DNA of 64,000 nt from Sulfuricurvum sp. (GCF_028710345.1 NZ_JAQTUH010000002.1:248001-312000); one strand, 5' to 3'; positions 1-11,128 are shown, counted from the stretch's first letter. Notes: generated by a model from the sequence alone, not told the origin. Translations and numbers: made by a program.

Positions 1-1013
1 TTGAGGGGTGGGTTGATCCGGAAAAAATGGTTTTAGAAGGCCCTTTTGGAGATCATACCGGTTACTATACGCTGGCAGAACACTATCCAGCACTAGAAGT
101 AAGTGCCATTACCCATACAAAAAAACCTCATTATTTGGCAACCGTTGTGGGGAAACCCCCGTTGGAAGACAAATACATGGGTTGGGCGACGGAACGGATT
201 TTCTTACCACTTTTGAAAACCAATGCAGCCGATCTTATAGATTATCATATGCCGGAAAACGGTGTTTTTCATAATCTTATTTTGGCAAAAATGAAACCGT
301 TGTACAAAGGGCACAGTAAACAATTTATGCACCTTTTTTGGGGTTCAGGGCAGATGAGTTTTGTCAAACACGCCCTTTTCTTTGGAGAAGATGCTCCAAA
401 GCTCACCAATTACGAAGCATTAGCAACGTTTGCACTTAATCGCTTTATCCCAAAATGTCTCTTTATCTCCGAGGGGATTAGTGATGCATTGGATCATTCG
501 AGCCCTGAGAGTTTGGTAGGGGGAAAATTGGGTGTTGATTTTACCGCTTCGTATGTTCTTAAAAAGCCTGAGATGATTGATAGTGAAGAGTTATTAAATC
601 GAATTCGACCATTGATTCCTGAAATTCAAGGGGTGACTCAGTATATGCGTCATACCGCTAATCCGATTACGGTAATTAGTGTAAAGAAAAATCGTTCGTT
701 TGGAAAAACAGCAATGATGTTGACTCCATTAGAATCTCTTTTGCGTATTGTTGTTATTGTTGATGAAGAGGATAATGATATCAACAACCCCTATATGCTG
801 TTGTGGCGGGTAGCCAACAACATTGATGCACTTAGAGATATCTGTATTCAAGGATCATTAGTTTCTATTGATGGGACAACTAAGGGTTCCGTTGATGGTT
901 TTGAGCGTGAATGGCCTGGAGATGTTTTATGTACTCAAACGGTTGTGCAAAAATTAAAAGAGTTGTCTCTTTGGGATTTAGAGTTAAGTTTTGAGAAAAA
1001 ATATCAACTTTAA
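1..1013 (+). CDS. UbiD-family menaquinone biosynthesis decarboxylase, C-terminal part
   Basis: The gene is cut by the left edge: codons run open from base 3, so about 336 C-terminal residues of a roughly 600-residue protein are present. The UbiD hallmark EGPFGDHTGYY lies near the start, followed by family-typical stretches (THTKKPHYLATVVGKPP, LWRVANNIDA near the end). UbiD enzymes are decarboxylases that use prenylated FMN. In Campylobacterota the members with this layout are assigned to a late decarboxylation step of the futalosine menaquinone pathway (MqnL-like). The family call is seen in sequence; the substrate is inferred from lineage. The gene ends 100 bp before the next and is probably transcribed from outside the window. 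Confidence 0.85.
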   Translation, partial: EGWVDPEKMVLEGPFGDHTGYYTLAEHYPALEVSAITHTKKPHYLATVVGKPPLEDKYMGWATERIFLPLLKTNAADLIDYHMPENGVFHNLILAKMKPLYKGHSKQFMHLFWGSGQMSFVKHALFFGEDAPKLTNYEALATFALNRFIPKCLFISEGISDALDHSSPESLVGGKLGVDFTASYVLKKPEMIDSEELLNRIRPLIPEIQGVTQYMRHTANPITVISVKKNRSFGKTAMMLTPLESLLRIVVIVDEEDNDINNPYMLLWRVANNIDALRDICIQGSLVSIDGTTKGSVDGFEREWPGDVLCTQTVVQKLKELSLWDLELSFEKKYQL

Positions 1014-1115
1014 AGCTCTTTTTAGAGCTCATTTGGATAGATATTAAGCTATATATTATATTTACTAATGTAATATCAATGATTAGATTTCAATAGTATA
1101 AGGGAAATTGTATTG

Positions 1116-1451
1116 ATGATAAAAATAAATATTTTTACAGTAGCGTTGCTGATTTCAGCATTCTCAACGTTGAATGCTGCAACCTATAAAGGGCAAAAAG
1201 TTTATATCGACTCATGTAAAGATTGTCACGGCGGTGGTCAAGCCATGGCAGGAGGTAAAAATACTCGCACATGGGAAAAAATTATGGATAAAAAAGGGGA
1301 ACAGCTTGCCTCTATCCATTTGAATTCCAAAAAAGCGCAACCTTCTTGGGAATATTTTCAAGACAAGAAATTTACTAAAGATGCTAAACATCTTGAAGAT
1401 TTTTTGACTGAGTATTCAAGAGATAGCGGTAATGTACCTGCTTGTAATTAG
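1116..1451 (+). CDS. Small periplasmic monohaem cytochrome c
   Basis: About 111 residues. A hydrophobic signal peptide (residues 1 to about 21, ending near LNAA) is followed by one haem-attachment motif CKDCH at about residues 34-38. The remainder is hydrophilic, with no second CxxCH. It is probably a soluble or loosely bound periplasmic electron carrier matured by the Ccs system encoded at 48.2 kb. The start could be TTG at 1113 or ATG at 1116; AGGGA at 1101-1105 is 7 and 10 bases upstream respectively. A perfect palindrome follows the stop. The redox partner cannot be told from sequence. Confidence 0.8.
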   Translation: MIKINIFTVALLISAFSTLNAATYKGQKVYIDSCKDCHGGGQAMAGGKNTRTWEKIMDKKGEQLASIHLNSKKAQPSWEYFQDKKFTKDAKHLEDFLTEYSRDSGNVPACN

Positions 1452-1463
1452 TATATCCTCTTT

Positions 1464-1482
1464 GTTACCGACTATCGGTAAC
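1464..1482. promoter_or_regulatory. Perfect 8-bp inverted repeat before argH
   Basis: GTTACCGA, a 3-base loop, then TCGGTAAC. It lies 13 bp after the cytochrome stop and about 22 bp before the argH -10 box. It may be a weak terminator (no strong T run follows) or an operator for argH. Confidence 0.4.
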
Positions 1483-1503
1483 ACTTTCTAAACCAAACTT
1501 CGC

Positions 1504-1509
1504 TAAAAT
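1504..1509 (+). promoter_or_regulatory. Likely -10 box of argH
   Basis: TAAAAT at 1504-1509, 29 bp before the argH ATG. A CGGAGAT ribosome binding site sits just upstream of that start. No clear -35 is seen, which is usual for sigma-70 promoters in this phylum. Confidence 0.4.
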
Positions 1510-1538
1510 CCCCTAAATAATTTATATTCGGAGATACC

Positions 1539-2927
1539 ATGGAAAAAATGTGGTCCGGACGTTTCACCCAAGATGCGTCAACACTTTTGGAAAAATTTAA
1601 TGCCTCGATCATGTTTGATCAAAAATTATATCGTGAGGATATCGAAGGTTCAATCGCTCATGCACAGATGTTGACTCATCAAGGTATTTTGAATCATGAA
1701 GAACTTTCACTGATCGAGTCAGGTATGGCTCAGGTATTAAACGAAATCGAATCGGGTATTTTTGAATGGAAAATCGGGGATGAAGATCTCCACATGGCGA
1801 TTGAAAAACGTCTTACCCATATCATCGGTGATGCAGGGAAAAAACTCCATACGGCGCGTAGCCGTAACGATCAGGTTGCTCTCGATTTCCGTCGCTATGT
1901 GCTTCGTAAAAACCGTGAAATTGTTGAGCAAATCAAAGCATTGATGACGGTAGTTGTGGATATTGCACGTGATCATACGACGACATTGCTTCCGGGGATG
2001 ACCCATTTACAACATGCACAGCCGATTAACTTTGCATTCCATCTCCTTGCCTATGCCTCTATGTTTAAACGTGATTGTGAACGTTTTGAGAGTTCAGCGG
2101 AACGTAGTAACATCTCTCCTATCGGGTGTGCCGCATTGGCAGGTACTCCGCACAATATCAACCGTGAAATGACGGCTCAGTTGCTTGGATTCGACTCTGT
2201 AAGTATCAATTGTCTCGATACCGTGAGTGATCGTGATTTTGCTTTGGAAATTTTGTTTAATATTTCGACGCTCATGATGCATATTTCCCGTTTGGCGGAA
2301 GAGATTATCCTTTGGTCGAGCTATGAGTTCCGATTCGTTGAACTCTCCGATCAATACTCCACCGGAAGCTCTATCATGCCGCAAAAGAAAAATCCCGATG
2401 TACCGGAGCTTCTACGCGGTAAAACGGGTCGTGTTTTTGGTAATTTGATGGGTCTTTTAACGGTGATGAAAGGGTTGCCACTCGCCTATAATAAAGATAC
2501 CCAAGAGGATAAAGAGGGGGTGTTTGACAGTATTGAAACGGCTGAAATCTCTCTTGAAATCTTGCGCGAAGCCCTTAAAACGATGACGATTAAACCTCAA
2601 AACATGGCTCGTGCTTGCAAGCTTGGGCATTTGAGTGCGACCGATTTGGCAGATTATTTGGTAGAACACTGTGACGTTCCGTTTCGTGAAGCGCACCACA
2701 TCACGGGACGTGCGGTTGCTCGTGCCGAAGTATTGGGAATCGATTTGAGTGATATTGCCTACAGTGAACTTCACGCTATCGACAGCCGTATCAAAGAGGA
2801 CGTTATCCCTTATTTAGCAATTGAACATTCGATGAATGCTCGCGTATCGCAAGGGGGAACAGCGGAAGTGCGCACACTAGAGCAAATTATCTATTTTGAT
2901 CACTTTTTAAAGGATGTAAAACTATGA
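1539..2927 (+). CDS. argH: Argininosuccinate lyase
   Basis: 462 residues, full length for the family. It splits argininosuccinate into arginine and fumarate, the last step of arginine synthesis, as a cytoplasmic homotetramer. The fumarase/aspartase superfamily signature [12 protein letters not shown] is present at about residue 280. Other family blocks are the N-terminal MWSGRF, the [13 protein letters not shown] segment near 107-119 and the THLQHAQP block near 155. An RBS, CGGAGA, precedes ATG. The stop overlaps the next gene's start by 4 bp (ATGA), implying co-translation with the OsmC-like gene. Confidence 0.97.
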   Translation: MEKMWSGRFTQDASTLLEKFNASIMFDQKLYREDIEGSIAHAQMLTHQGILNHEELSLIESGMAQVLNEIESGIFEWKIGDEDLHMAIEKRLTHIIGDAGKKLHTARSRNDQVALDFRRYVLRKNREIVEQIKALMTVVVDIARDHTTTLLPGMTHLQHAQPINFAFHLLAYASMFKRDCERFESSAERSNISPIGCAALAGTPHNINREMTAQLLGFDSVSINCLDTVSDRDFALEILFNISTLMMHISRLAEEIILWSSYEFRFVELSDQYSTGSSIMPQKKNPDVPELLRGKTGRVFGNLMGLLTVMKGLPLAYNKDTQEDKEGVFDSIETAEISLEILREALKTMTIKPQNMARACKLGHLSATDLADYLVEHCDVPFREAHHITGRAVARAEVLGIDLSDIAYSELHAIDSRIKEDVIPYLAIEHSMNARVSQGGTAEVRTLEQIIYFDHFLKDVKL

Positions 2928-3388
2928 AAATCACTGTAAGTCATCTAAATGAGATGAAGTTTGAGGCTAAAACTGAAAAAAGCAGTTTTATTATCGATTG
3001 TCCTCAAATCTCTCCGATTGAGTATTTTTTGAGCGGATTGATCGGATGTACTGCTACCGATATCGTTATGCTTCCTCAAAAGTCAGGTAATAGTGTTAAA
3101 AATCTGAGTGTATCGGGTGAAGTAGTTCGAAATGAAACCCCGCCGCGAAAGTTTAATACATTGCATTTGGAATACTCTTTTGATTCGGATGCGGATGATA
3201 CTACCGCTGCTCGTTGGGTAATGGCAAGTGTTGAAACCTATTGCTCAACGATCAATACGATCCGCGATACTACCACAATTACGTACACAATCATCCATAA
3301 TGGGGAGACCATTTGTGAAAATGAAGCGATGATTAGTGGTGGCGGAAGTGATGTTGATTTCGGCAATCTTCAAGGGTGTAATGCGTAA
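2924..3388 (+). CDS. OsmC/Ohr-family protein
   Basis: 154 residues. OsmC-like proteins are small cytoplasmic thiol peroxidases or related proteins whose two cysteines reduce organic hydroperoxides. Both expected cysteines are visible: one in the helix [10 protein letters not shown] (about residue 46) and one in VETYCSTI (about residue 106). The SGLIGC...DIVMLPQK arrangement is typical of the YhfA/OsmC subgroup. It begins inside the argH stop codon (ATGA overlap). The C-terminus has an extra Gly-rich tail. Family assignment is firm; whether it detoxifies peroxides here is inference. Confidence 0.85.
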   Translation: MKITVSHLNEMKFEAKTEKSSFIIDCPQISPIEYFLSGLIGCTATDIVMLPQKSGNSVKNLSVSGEVVRNETPPRKFNTLHLEYSFDSDADDTTAARWVMASVETYCSTINTIRDTTTITYTIIHNGETICENEAMISGGGSDVDFGNLQGCNA

Positions 3389-3419
3389 GTAATTGATTTT
3401 ATACAGTCGGTTTATTACT

Positions 3420-3493
3420 CGTCATCCTCGGGCTTGACCCGGGGATCCATCCCTATTAAAGAAAGCTGGATTCCCGCCTACGCGGGAATGACG
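3420..3493. repeat. Composite dispersed palindromic repeat between convergent genes
   Basis: Two repeat modules in a row. 3420-3449 has the GTCATCCTCGGGCTTGACCC type with the internal palindrome CGGGcttgaCCCG. 3464-3493 is AGCTGGATTCCC...GGGAATGACG, the reverse orientation of copies at 22326, 23162 and 51417. It sits between the OsmC-like gene and the oppositely oriented HIT gene, where it could act as a bidirectional terminator. Confidence 0.75.
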
Positions 3494-3499
3494 ATTGGG

Positions 3500-3856
3500 T
3501 TAAAAGAAATCTTTCGGATCAGCATCCGCAAAATGCCCCCATTTGAGTTTTGCTCCGCCGAGGATATGGAAGTGGAGATGTCCTACCTCTTGCCCTCCGT
3601 TTTCACCGATATTGCTGATGATACGGTATCCGCTTTGATCTATTCCCAATTCACGAGCAACTTCTTGCATAAATGAGCCCATTTTCCCCATTAGCCCTTC
3701 CGGAATATCATTAAAACTGTTATAATGCGTTTTTGGAATAACCAATACATGCACCGGTGCTTTTGGATTGATGTCATGAAAAGCAAAGAAGTTTTCATCT
3801 TCTTTTACCAGATTAGATGGGATTTCACGATTGATTATTTTACAAAATATACACAT
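3500..3856 (-). CDS. HIT-family (HinT-like) nucleotide-binding protein
   Basis: About 118 residues from the start MCIFCKII. Histidine-triad proteins hydrolyse nucleoside phosphoramidates or similar purine nucleotide conjugates. The active-site motif HLHFHILGG is visible near residue 97, and the N-terminal CIFCKIINREIPS is typical of the HinT/PKCI branch. An upstream in-frame ATG adds eight residues, but AGAGG just before 3856 favours the shorter form. It is convergent with the OsmC-like gene across a palindromic repeat. Confidence 0.93.
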   Translation of the reverse strand: MCIFCKIINREIPSNLVKEDENFFAFHDINPKAPVHVLVIPKTHYNSFNDIPEGLMGKMGSFMQEVARELGIDQSGYRIISNIGENGGQEVGHLHFHILGGAKLKWGHFADADPKDFF

Positions 3857-3928
3857 AGTAAACCTCTTTTTTAACCACATTGTAGCATACAGCGCTCGCC
3901 TTGAAGCTTATTGTAAAAGAGATTTCAC

Positions 3929-3947
3929 TATAATAACCCTATATAAT
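3929..3947 (+). promoter_or_regulatory. Tandem -10 boxes upstream of pheS
   Basis: TATAAT occurs at 3929-3934 and again at 3942-3947. The second overlaps the first possible pheS ATG at 3946. If the second box is used, translation must begin at the downstream ATG (3961); if the first is used, the leader is very short. Confidence 0.45.
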
Positions 3948-4959
3948 GAATGATGGAGACATGGCTTTGGAAGAGTGGTACAACGCTATCAAAACAGCCG
4001 ATACAATTGATAAAATTGAAGAGATTCGGATTGCGATTTTTGGAAAAAAAGGGATTATGAACGCGGAATTTGCCCGTATGAAAGATATCCCCGATGCTGA
4101 AAAAGGGACATTTGCCAAAGAGCTCAATATCCATAAAGAGGGACTGAATGCATTGCTTGTTGACCGAAAACTTTTTTTGGCGATGGAGCATCTTAATGCA
4201 ACAATGAAAGCTGAAGCGGTAGATGTAAGTCTTTTTTCACCAACGAGTGAACGTGGAGCGCTGCATCCTGTGATGGAGACGATGGATAGAATCGTTGAAT
4301 ATTTCACTGCTATGAATTTTGCGGTTCATACCGGACCGATGGTGGAGGATGATTTTCATAATTTTGAAGCGTTAAATCTCCCTAAATACCATCCGGCACG
4401 TGATATGCAAGATACTTTTTATTTTGCTGATGGAAAGCTTTTGCGTACTCATACGTCACCGGTTCAAATCCGTACGATGATGGCAACAAAACCACCTATT
4501 CGTATGATTGCACCGGGTTCGGTATTTCGTCGCGATTATGATATTACCCATACACCGATGTTTCATCAAGTAGAGGGACTAGTGGTCGAAGATGAGGGTA
4601 AAGTTTCGTTTGCCAATCTCAAATTTATCCTCGAAGATTTTCTTAAAACGATGTTCGGTGATGTCGATGTCCGTTTCCGTCCGAGCTTTTTCCCTTTCAC
4701 GGAACCTTCTGCTGAAGTCGATATTAGCTGTATTTTTTGTGGCGGTGAAGGGTGTCGAGTATGTTCTCGAACCGGTTGGCTCGAAGTGCTTGGTTGTGGG
4801 ATTGTTGATCCCAATGTTTTTAAAGCGGTTGGGTATGAGAATGTGAGCGGATACGCGTTTGGATTGGGTGTTGAGCGGTTTGCAATGCTCATCCACCGTA
4901 TCGGCGATTTACGCTCACTGTTTGAAGGTGATGTTAGATTATTGGAGCAGTTTAGATGA
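3946..4959 (+). CDS. pheS: Phenylalanine-tRNA ligase alpha subunit
   Basis: 337 residues (332 if it starts at ATG 3961, which has GGAG close upstream). It is the catalytic alpha subunit of the cytoplasmic alpha2-beta2 enzyme that charges tRNA-Phe. Class II synthetase motifs are visible: [18 protein letters not shown] and [10 protein letters not shown] (motif 1/2 region), [12 protein letters not shown], and motif 3 [10 protein letters not shown] near the C-terminus. An N-terminal coiled-coil of about 80 residues precedes the catalytic core. The stop overlaps pheT by 4 bp. Tandem -10 boxes lie directly upstream. It heads the pheS-pheT-aroA-ispH unit. Confidence 0.97.
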   Translation: MNDGDMALEEWYNAIKTADTIDKIEEIRIAIFGKKGIMNAEFARMKDIPDAEKGTFAKELNIHKEGLNALLVDRKLFLAMEHLNATMKAEAVDVSLFSPTSERGALHPVMETMDRIVEYFTAMNFAVHTGPMVEDDFHNFEALNLPKYHPARDMQDTFYFADGKLLRTHTSPVQIRTMMATKPPIRMIAPGSVFRRDYDITHTPMFHQVEGLVVEDEGKVSFANLKFILEDFLKTMFGDVDVRFRPSFFPFTEPSAEVDISCIFCGGEGCRVCSRTGWLEVLGCGIVDPNVFKAVGYENVSGYAFGLGVERFAMLIHRIGDLRSLFEGDVRLLEQFR

Positions 4960-7289
4960 TCGTTACAAAAAATTGGTTAAATGAGTGGATTGATCTTTCA
5001 TCCGTAACAACAGAACAGTTGCTCAAAACGTTTAACAGTATCGGACTCGAAGTTGATTCGCATGAGGCGATGAATGTTCCAAACGGTGTTGTTATCGGAT
5101 TTGTTGAGGGGTGTGAAAAGCATCCAGATGCTGATAAACTCAATGTTTGTCAAGTCAATGTCGGTAGTGAAGTACGTCAAATTGTGTGCGGAGCGTCCAA
5201 TGTTCGTGCCGGAATTTATGTTGCGGTTGCTACTGTTGGTGCTGAGCTTCCCGGTGGATTAACGATTAAAGAAGCAGTATTGCGCGGTGTCGATTCGCAT
5301 GGGATGATTTGCTCTTCCAAAGAGATTGGATTGCCGAGTACCGGTGAGGGGATTATGATTCTCGATGGTAGTATCGGTGAATTGGTATGCGGTAAAAATC
5401 TGAATACCTATGAGCCATTTTGCGATGATATTATCGAGATTGAACTTACCGCTAATCGTGGAGACTGTTTAAGTATACATGGAGTTGCACGTGATTTGGG
5501 TGCAGCATTAAATAAAGAGTTACGTGAGCGTAAAACAAAAGTTGAACCTGATGGACGTCTAGGAATAGGGCGTATTTTACAGTTGCAACATCAAGAGACC
5601 TATGATGTCGGATTATTGTATGGAGCGGTTGATGTAAAAGCGTTAAGTGTACCGTTTATTGTGGCACTTCGTATGGCGATTTTAGGTGAGAGTTATCCGA
5701 ATGTGATGATTACCTTACTCAAATATGCAACCCACAGTAGTGGAGTTATTTTACGCGCCTATCCTTTTAACGCTTTGGAAGAAACATCTGGCGGTAAATC
5801 GATGATTACCTTGAAACGTGATGAAAACGGTTATGCGGCACTCTATGGTAAAACAAATCTCTCTATTGTGGGTGTGTCTCAAAACCACGATACCCGTTTT
5901 GAAGAAACAGAAGGTTTGGCAATTATCGAAGCGAGTTATATCCCACCTGAAATTATTGCTAAAAAAATGTTTGAGACAAAAATAGAGAGTTGTCCCCACT
6001 ATTATCACACTTCACGCGGCTCTGAGCCATCTCTAAAATATGGTATACAATACGGTATGGAACTTTTAGAAAAGTATTCAAATTCAACCTTATACGGCGG
6101 TTATTTGGAACTTGAATCACCCCGTGAGACTCGTATTGTGACGATGGATGAAGAGGAGTTTGAATCGTTTATCGGAATGAAAATTGACAAAACAAAATTG
6201 ACCCAAATTTTGAAAAATCTTGGAATGAGTATTAGTAAACCGAAAACCTCTTCATTTGCGATTTCGATCCCTTCATTTCGACATGATATCGTGAATAAAC
6301 AAGACATTGTTGAAGAGATTGTCCGTATTGTCGGAATCGATAATATCCCCTCTAAACCGCTTTTATTTTCCGAAAGTAATCAACATACAGCTGATTTAGA
6401 GAGTTATAAAAAAGTTCGACTCTATCGTCAACGTTCAGCTCAAAGCGGCTTTTTTGAATCGGTCCATTTTGTCTTTAATGAACGAAGTGTGTGTGAACGT
6501 TTTGGTTTTGCGTGTACAGCACACAATCAAGAGCTTTTAAATCCTATTACAGCAAATTTTGATACCCTTCGTCCAACGCTTCTTATCGGGCTTTTGAATT
6601 CGGCAAGTGCGAATGTAAAAGTAAACCAAAAAAAGATTGCGCTATTTGAGAGTGGTATGGTATTCGATACTAATCGTGCTGAGAGTAAACGTATCGGTTT
6701 TATCCTTAGTGGTGCGTGTGAAGGGGATAAAATCTCGAACAGCGGTAAAGCATCTTCCGTCGATTTGGCCTATTTTGTCCAAAAGGTAGCCGATATTGTC
6801 GGTTCATTCGAGATGAAAGAAACTACCCCGACCCATTCGTTGGCACACCCTTATATGGCAGCAAAAGTGATGATTAACGGGAGTGTTGCCGGAGAGATAT
6901 TCCGTCTTCATCCGAGTATCGAAAGTGAATTTGACCTCTCTACGACGTTTATGTGTGAATTAGAGATGGATTGTTTGCCTTACGGACTTATCCAAGCACA
7001 ACCGTATTCAAAATATCAAGCCTCTTTTAGAGATTTGAGTTTGATGGTTCCAAAAACATTAACTTATGAAGCAATCAAAGAGGTTATTTCTAAACATTCG
7101 AGCGCTGATATTAAACGTTTTTATCCTGTAGATCGTTACAGTTCTGAAAGTTTAGGTGAGAGTGTTAGTCTGAGTTTACGTTTTGTATTGCAATCGGATG
7201 AAAAAACACTTGAAGAAGAAGAGATTACTACATCGATAGAGTGGATATTGACCGCTTTGAGAGAAGAGCTAGGGGTAAGTTTGCGATGA
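4956..7289 (+). CDS. pheT: Phenylalanine-tRNA ligase beta subunit
   Basis: 777 residues, the usual length. Order of parts: an N-terminal tRNA-binding EMAP-like domain (about 40-150, with [12 protein letters not shown] and GAELPGG), a B3/B4 editing region, a B5 domain (about 400-470, SIPSFRHDI), a catalytic-like core, and a C-terminal anticodon-binding FDX-ACB domain ([17 protein letters not shown] onward). The beta subunit binds tRNA-Phe and hydrolyses mischarged Tyr-tRNA. Its start overlaps the pheS stop and its stop overlaps the aroA start, so the three are probably translationally coupled. Confidence 0.97.
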   Translation: MIVTKNWLNEWIDLSSVTTEQLLKTFNSIGLEVDSHEAMNVPNGVVIGFVEGCEKHPDADKLNVCQVNVGSEVRQIVCGASNVRAGIYVAVATVGAELPGGLTIKEAVLRGVDSHGMICSSKEIGLPSTGEGIMILDGSIGELVCGKNLNTYEPFCDDIIEIELTANRGDCLSIHGVARDLGAALNKELRERKTKVEPDGRLGIGRILQLQHQETYDVGLLYGAVDVKALSVPFIVALRMAILGESYPNVMITLLKYATHSSGVILRAYPFNALEETSGGKSMITLKRDENGYAALYGKTNLSIVGVSQNHDTRFEETEGLAIIEASYIPPEIIAKKMFETKIESCPHYYHTSRGSEPSLKYGIQYGMELLEKYSNSTLYGGYLELESPRETRIVTMDEEEFESFIGMKIDKTKLTQILKNLGMSISKPKTSSFAISIPSFRHDIVNKQDIVEEIVRIVGIDNIPSKPLLFSESNQHTADLESYKKVRLYRQRSAQSGFFESVHFVFNERSVCERFGFACTAHNQELLNPITANFDTLRPTLLIGLLNSASANVKVNQKKIALFESGMVFDTNRAESKRIGFILSGACEGDKISNSGKASSVDLAYFVQKVADIVGSFEMKETTPTHSLAHPYMAAKVMINGSVAGEIFRLHPSIESEFDLSTTFMCELEMDCLPYGLIQAQPYSKYQASFRDLSLMVPKTLTYEAIKEVISKHSSADIKRFYPVDRYSSESLGESVSLSLRFVLQSDEKTLEEEEITTSIEWILTALREELGVSLR

Positions 7290-8563
7290 TGCGTGCCAAG
7301 GTAACTGCCAGTGAATCTTTTGCATTAGTTACGGATGCTATTGCACCGGATAAGTCGATTTCGCACCGTTGTGCAATGTTCGCTGTTTTAGCAGAGGGGG
7401 AGAGCCGTATTGAAAATTTTCTTCGAGCGGAAGATACCCTTAACACGCTAAAGATTGTCGGTCATTTAGGGGCGAAAATCACTGATGACGGCTCTGTTAT
7501 CACTATCCAATCCAACGGGATTCAAGAGAGCCCTGAGATTCTCGATTGTGGCAATTCTGGGACAGGGATGCGCCTTTTTTGTGGGCTTCTTAGCTCTGCA
7601 AATGGTCATTTTATCCTTAGTGGAGATGAGTACCTCAAACGTCGTCCGATGAAGCGGGTAACCCAGCCGTTACGTTCTATCGGAGCACAGCTCGATGGAC
7701 GCAATAACGGTGATCTCGCCCCTCTCTCCATTCGCGGTGCGTCACTCAAAGCATTTGATTATACCTCCCCTATCGCGTCGGCACAGGTGAAAAGTGCGAT
7801 GATGTTAGCAGCACTCCGCTCTGATGGTATTTGTACGTTTCGTGAACCGGAATTGAGCCGTGATCATACGGAACGGATGCTTCGCGGAATGGGTGCTCGT
7901 GTAGAAGTAAACGGTTTAGAGACTAAGATTTGGCCTTTAGAAAAGCCCCTTCAACCATTAAAAATTCGTGTCCCTGCTGATCCCTCCAGTGCCTTTTTCT
8001 TTGCCGTTGCCGCAGCGATTACCCCTAATTCGAGTGTGGTGATTGAGGGAGTTACCCTCAATCCCACCCGTATCGAAGCATTTAAAGTTTTGGAGAAAAT
8101 GGGTGCGGATATTACCTATACTTTGAATGATGAGACCTATGAGCCTGTTGGAACAATCAGCGTGAAATACGCGCCACTCAAAGCGGTTGTGGTGGAAGAA
8201 AATATCTCATGGTTGATTGATGAACTTCCCGCACTCTCTATCGCTATGGCGTGTGCCGAGGGGAAAAGTATCATCAAAAACGCTGAGGAGTTGCGGGTCA
8301 AAGAATCAGACCGTATCAAAACGGTGGTGGATAATCTCAACCTTTGCGGTATTGAAACAGAAGAGTATAGCGATGGATATGCAGTTGTCGGTGGAACCTT
8401 ACAATCTGCCGTTGTGAACAGTTATGGGGATCACCGTATTGCGATGAGTTTTTTGATTGCCGGATTACGTTGCGGTATGGAAGTGGAAGATATTGAGTGT
8501 ATTAATACCTCTTTCCCAAACTTTTTTGAACTCTTAGGAGAATGTACTAAGGTTGAAAAATGA
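7286..8563 (+). CDS. aroA: 3-phosphoshikimate 1-carboxyvinyltransferase (EPSP synthase)
   Basis: About 425 residues. It joins shikimate-3-phosphate and phosphoenolpyruvate in the shikimate pathway. Visible motifs: [10 protein letters not shown] near the N-terminus, [12 protein letters not shown] (the LFLGNAG-type block) and RVKESDRI near the C-terminus. I place the start at ATG 7286, overlapping the pheT stop by 4 bp with AGGGG ten bases upstream; ATG 7289 is the alternative. The upstream extension to 7241 would overlap pheT heavily and is not conserved-looking. Placement beside pheST links aromatic synthesis and Phe charging. Confidence 0.96.
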   Translation: MMRAKVTASESFALVTDAIAPDKSISHRCAMFAVLAEGESRIENFLRAEDTLNTLKIVGHLGAKITDDGSVITIQSNGIQESPEILDCGNSGTGMRLFCGLLSSANGHFILSGDEYLKRRPMKRVTQPLRSIGAQLDGRNNGDLAPLSIRGASLKAFDYTSPIASAQVKSAMMLAALRSDGICTFREPELSRDHTERMLRGMGARVEVNGLETKIWPLEKPLQPLKIRVPADPSSAFFFAVAAAITPNSSVVIEGVTLNPTRIEAFKVLEKMGADITYTLNDETYEPVGTISVKYAPLKAVVVEENISWLIDELPALSIAMACAEGKSIIKNAEELRVKESDRIKTVVDNLNLCGIETEEYSDGYAVVGGTLQSAVVNSYGDHRIAMSFLIAGLRCGMEVEDIECINTSFPNFFELLGECTKVEK

Positions 8564-9393
8564 AAATAGAGTTGGCGGAGAGTTATGGATTTTGTTTCGG
8601 AGTGAAACGGGCAATTAAGATTGCTGAGGAGAACAAAAATTCTGCAACCTATGGTCCACTCATCCATAATGCCAACGAGATTGAGAGGCTTAAACGTGAT
8701 TTTAACGTTGCGTTGAGTGAAAACTTAGATAGCTTTAAATCGGGAGATACTGCCGTTATACGGACGCACGGAATACCTAAAGAGGAGTTGTCTCTTTTAA
8801 AACAGCGTGAAGTCAATGTCATTGATGCTACATGCCCCTATGTGACCAAACCGCAGCAAATCTGCGAAGAGATGAGCTCACAAGGGTATGACATCGTCAT
8901 TTTCGGAGATGAGGCTCACCCTGAGATAAAAGGGGTAAAAAGCTACGGAGAAACACATGTTTATGTGGTCAACAGTGCGGATGAAGTAGATGCTCTCCGC
9001 TTGCGTGAAAAAGTGGCTACGGTTGCCCAAACGACCCGTAAAGTAGAAGATTATCAACAAATCGTTGCTAAATTAATGGCGAAGCATAAAGAGGTACGTG
9101 TTTTTAATACCATTTGTAATGCAACCTTTGATAATCAAGATGCGGCCTATAAACTTGCAAAAGAAGCAGATATTATGATTGTTATAGGTGGAAAGAATTC
9201 ATCGAATACCAAACAACTCCATTCGATTGCCAAAGATCAATGTTCTGACAGTTACCATATCGAAACACCTGAAGAGATTGATGTTGCATGGTTTGTCGGT
9301 AAAATTTTTTGCGGTATCAGTGCCGGTGCATCGACCCCTGATTGGATTATACAATCCGTTATTGAGCGAATTCAACAAATTTCTCACTCTTAA
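8560..9393 (+). CDS. ispH: 4-hydroxy-3-methylbut-2-enyl diphosphate reductase
   Basis: 277 residues. It performs the last step of the MEP isoprenoid pathway, giving IPP and DMAPP, with a 4Fe-4S cluster. The three cluster cysteines are visible: C12 (GFCFGVKRA), C92 (DATCPYV) and C186 ([11 protein letters not shown]). The conserved histidines lie in THGIP and the EAHPE segment. It overlaps the aroA stop by 4 bp. IspH products feed the menaquinone tail, consistent with the UbiD-type gene nearby. Confidence 0.97.
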   Translation: MKIELAESYGFCFGVKRAIKIAEENKNSATYGPLIHNANEIERLKRDFNVALSENLDSFKSGDTAVIRTHGIPKEELSLLKQREVNVIDATCPYVTKPQQICEEMSSQGYDIVIFGDEAHPEIKGVKSYGETHVYVVNSADEVDALRLREKVATVAQTTRKVEDYQQIVAKLMAKHKEVRVFNTICNATFDNQDAAYKLAKEADIMIVIGGKNSSNTKQLHSIAKDQCSDSYHIETPEEIDVAWFVGKIFCGISAGASTPDWIIQSVIERIQQISHS

Positions 9394-9432
9394 TTTTTCT
9401 CCTTTTTTATCGAAAAAAAAGCATTTCTACGC

Positions 9433-9438
9433 TATAAT
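9433..9438 (+). promoter_or_regulatory. Likely -10 box of rpsA
   Basis: A consensus TATAAT 30 bp before the rpsA ATG, preceded by long T and A runs (9397-9420) and followed by an AAGGGAA ribosome binding site. This suggests rpsA has its own promoter despite the upstream operon. Confidence 0.55.
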
Positions 9439-9468
9439 CAACCAATTTTTAGTAACAAGGGAATAGGC

Positions 9469-11124
9469 ATGGCGTTCGATAACGAAGCGTATGAAGAAGA
9501 AAATTTTGCTGAAATGCTGGAGGCATCGTTCAAAGAGCAAGAATCCACACGCATTACAGAGGGTGAAGTTGTAGAGATTCAAGAGGGTGATAACCGTGCA
9601 TTAGTAGGTGTTGGCGAAAAACTTGAAGGGATTCTTCCACTCGATGAGATCCGTGATGCAGAGGGCAAACTTCTTTTTAACGTTGGTGATAAAATCACCG
9701 TTATGGTAATGGGACACTACAATGAGCGTCCAAAAATTTCATACAAAAAAGTGTTGGAACAAGAGAAAACTTTGGCATTTATCAATGCACACAAAGAAGA
9801 TTTTGAATCGGTTGTGATCGAAGCACTCGTGACCAAGAAAAATAAAGGTGGCTATTTGCTTGAAGCAGATGATGTTCACTTTTTCCTTCCACGCTCACTC
9901 GCAGCGTTCAAAGATACCGATCAAGTAGTCGGTAAAACGATCAAAGCACAAGTGGTTAAAGTAGACCCTGCTGAAGCATCGATTGTTGTTTCTCGTCGTA
10001 AACTTTTTAATGATGAGCGTAAACGTAAAAAAGAGGTTATTGATGCATTGATGGAAGAGGGTAAAATTATCCAAGGTACCGTCAAAAAAATCACTAGCTA
10101 CGGAATGTTCGTTGATGTTGGCGGCATTGACGGTTTGGTTCACTACAATGAAATCAGTTACAAAGGTCCTGTGAACCCATCAAAACTTTATAAAGAGGGT
10201 GATGCGGTTACCGTAAAAGCGATTGCGTATGATAAAGACAAACGTCACCTTTCACTCTCAATCAAAGCGGTTCAATCGGATCCATGGAAAGAGGTTGAAG
10301 AGGCATTGGAAGAGGGTGATACTATCACCGTTACCGTTAGCAACATCGAACCGTACGGTATTTTTGTCGATCTTGGAAACGATATCGAAGGTTTCTTACA
10401 TGTTTCAGAAATCACATGGGATAAAAATATTAAACACCCTAAAGATTATTTGACATTGGGTCAAGAGATTGACGTTGAAGTAATCGAAATCAACTCAAAT
10501 ACTCATAAATTACGTGTATCGTACAAACGTCTTCAACCGAAACCGTTTGAAGAGTTCATGAAAAAAACTCGTGAGGGTGATGTTGTTAAAGGGACGGTAA
10601 CGTCGTTGACCGATTTTGGTGCATTTATCAAAGTGGGTGGCGTTGAAGGGTTGTTGCACAACCAAGATCTCTCATGGGACAAAAACGCCAAATGTAAAGA
10701 GAGCCTCAAAGTAGGTGATGAGATTGAAGTTAAAATAGCTAAAATCAATACCGAAGATGAAAAAATTTCATTGAACCGTAAAGCATTGGATGAGAGCCCG
10801 ATCGATAAATTTGCTGCTACCCATAAAATGAATGAAGTTTTGAGTGCAACGGTACGTGATATTAAAGATTTCGGTGTATTCGTATCATTAGAGGGTGGTG
10901 TTGATGCATTAATCCGTAACGAAGATTTATTACCGATGACTCCGGAAGAACTTACTATTGGACAAGTAATCGATGCAGCTATCATGGTTATCGATGCTAA
11001 ACGTGACCGTATCCGTCTCTCTGTACGTAAATTGGAACGTTTAAAAGATCAAGAGATGCTCAATGAAATTAATGATGATGAGAGCAACAGTCTTGGTGAT
11101 TTGATTAAAGACAAATTGAAATAA
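9469..11124 (+). CDS. rpsA: 30S ribosomal protein S1
   Basis: 551 residues with six S1 RNA-binding repeats. The later repeats are clear: GTVKKITSYGMFVDVGGIDG, VSNIEPYGIFVDLG, GTVTSLTDFGAFIKVGG and VRDIKDFGVFVSLEGG. The first repeat is more divergent. S1 brings structured or weakly bound mRNA to the 30S subunit. Length and six-repeat layout match proteobacterial S1. It has its own likely promoter and is followed 4 bp later by a membrane-anchored unknown, then serA. Confidence 0.97.
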   Translation: MAFDNEAYEEENFAEMLEASFKEQESTRITEGEVVEIQEGDNRALVGVGEKLEGILPLDEIRDAEGKLLFNVGDKITVMVMGHYNERPKISYKKVLEQEKTLAFINAHKEDFESVVIEALVTKKNKGGYLLEADDVHFFLPRSLAAFKDTDQVVGKTIKAQVVKVDPAEASIVVSRRKLFNDERKRKKEVIDALMEEGKIIQGTVKKITSYGMFVDVGGIDGLVHYNEISYKGPVNPSKLYKEGDAVTVKAIAYDKDKRHLSLSIKAVQSDPWKEVEEALEEGDTITVTVSNIEPYGIFVDLGNDIEGFLHVSEITWDKNIKHPKDYLTLGQEIDVEVIEINSNTHKLRVSYKRLQPKPFEEFMKKTREGDVVKGTVTSLTDFGAFIKVGGVEGLLHNQDLSWDKNAKCKESLKVGDEIEVKIAKINTEDEKISLNRKALDESPIDKFAATHKMNEVLSATVRDIKDFGVFVSLEGGVDALIRNEDLLPMTPEELTIGQVIDAAIMVIDAKRDRIRLSVRKLERLKDQEMLNEINDDESNSLGDLIKDKLK

Positions 11125-11128
11125 TTTT

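Noticed and set aside
7241-7285. Upstream start for aroA
   Set aside because: It would overlap pheT by nearly 50 bp, has no ribosome binding site and lacks the conserved N-terminus.
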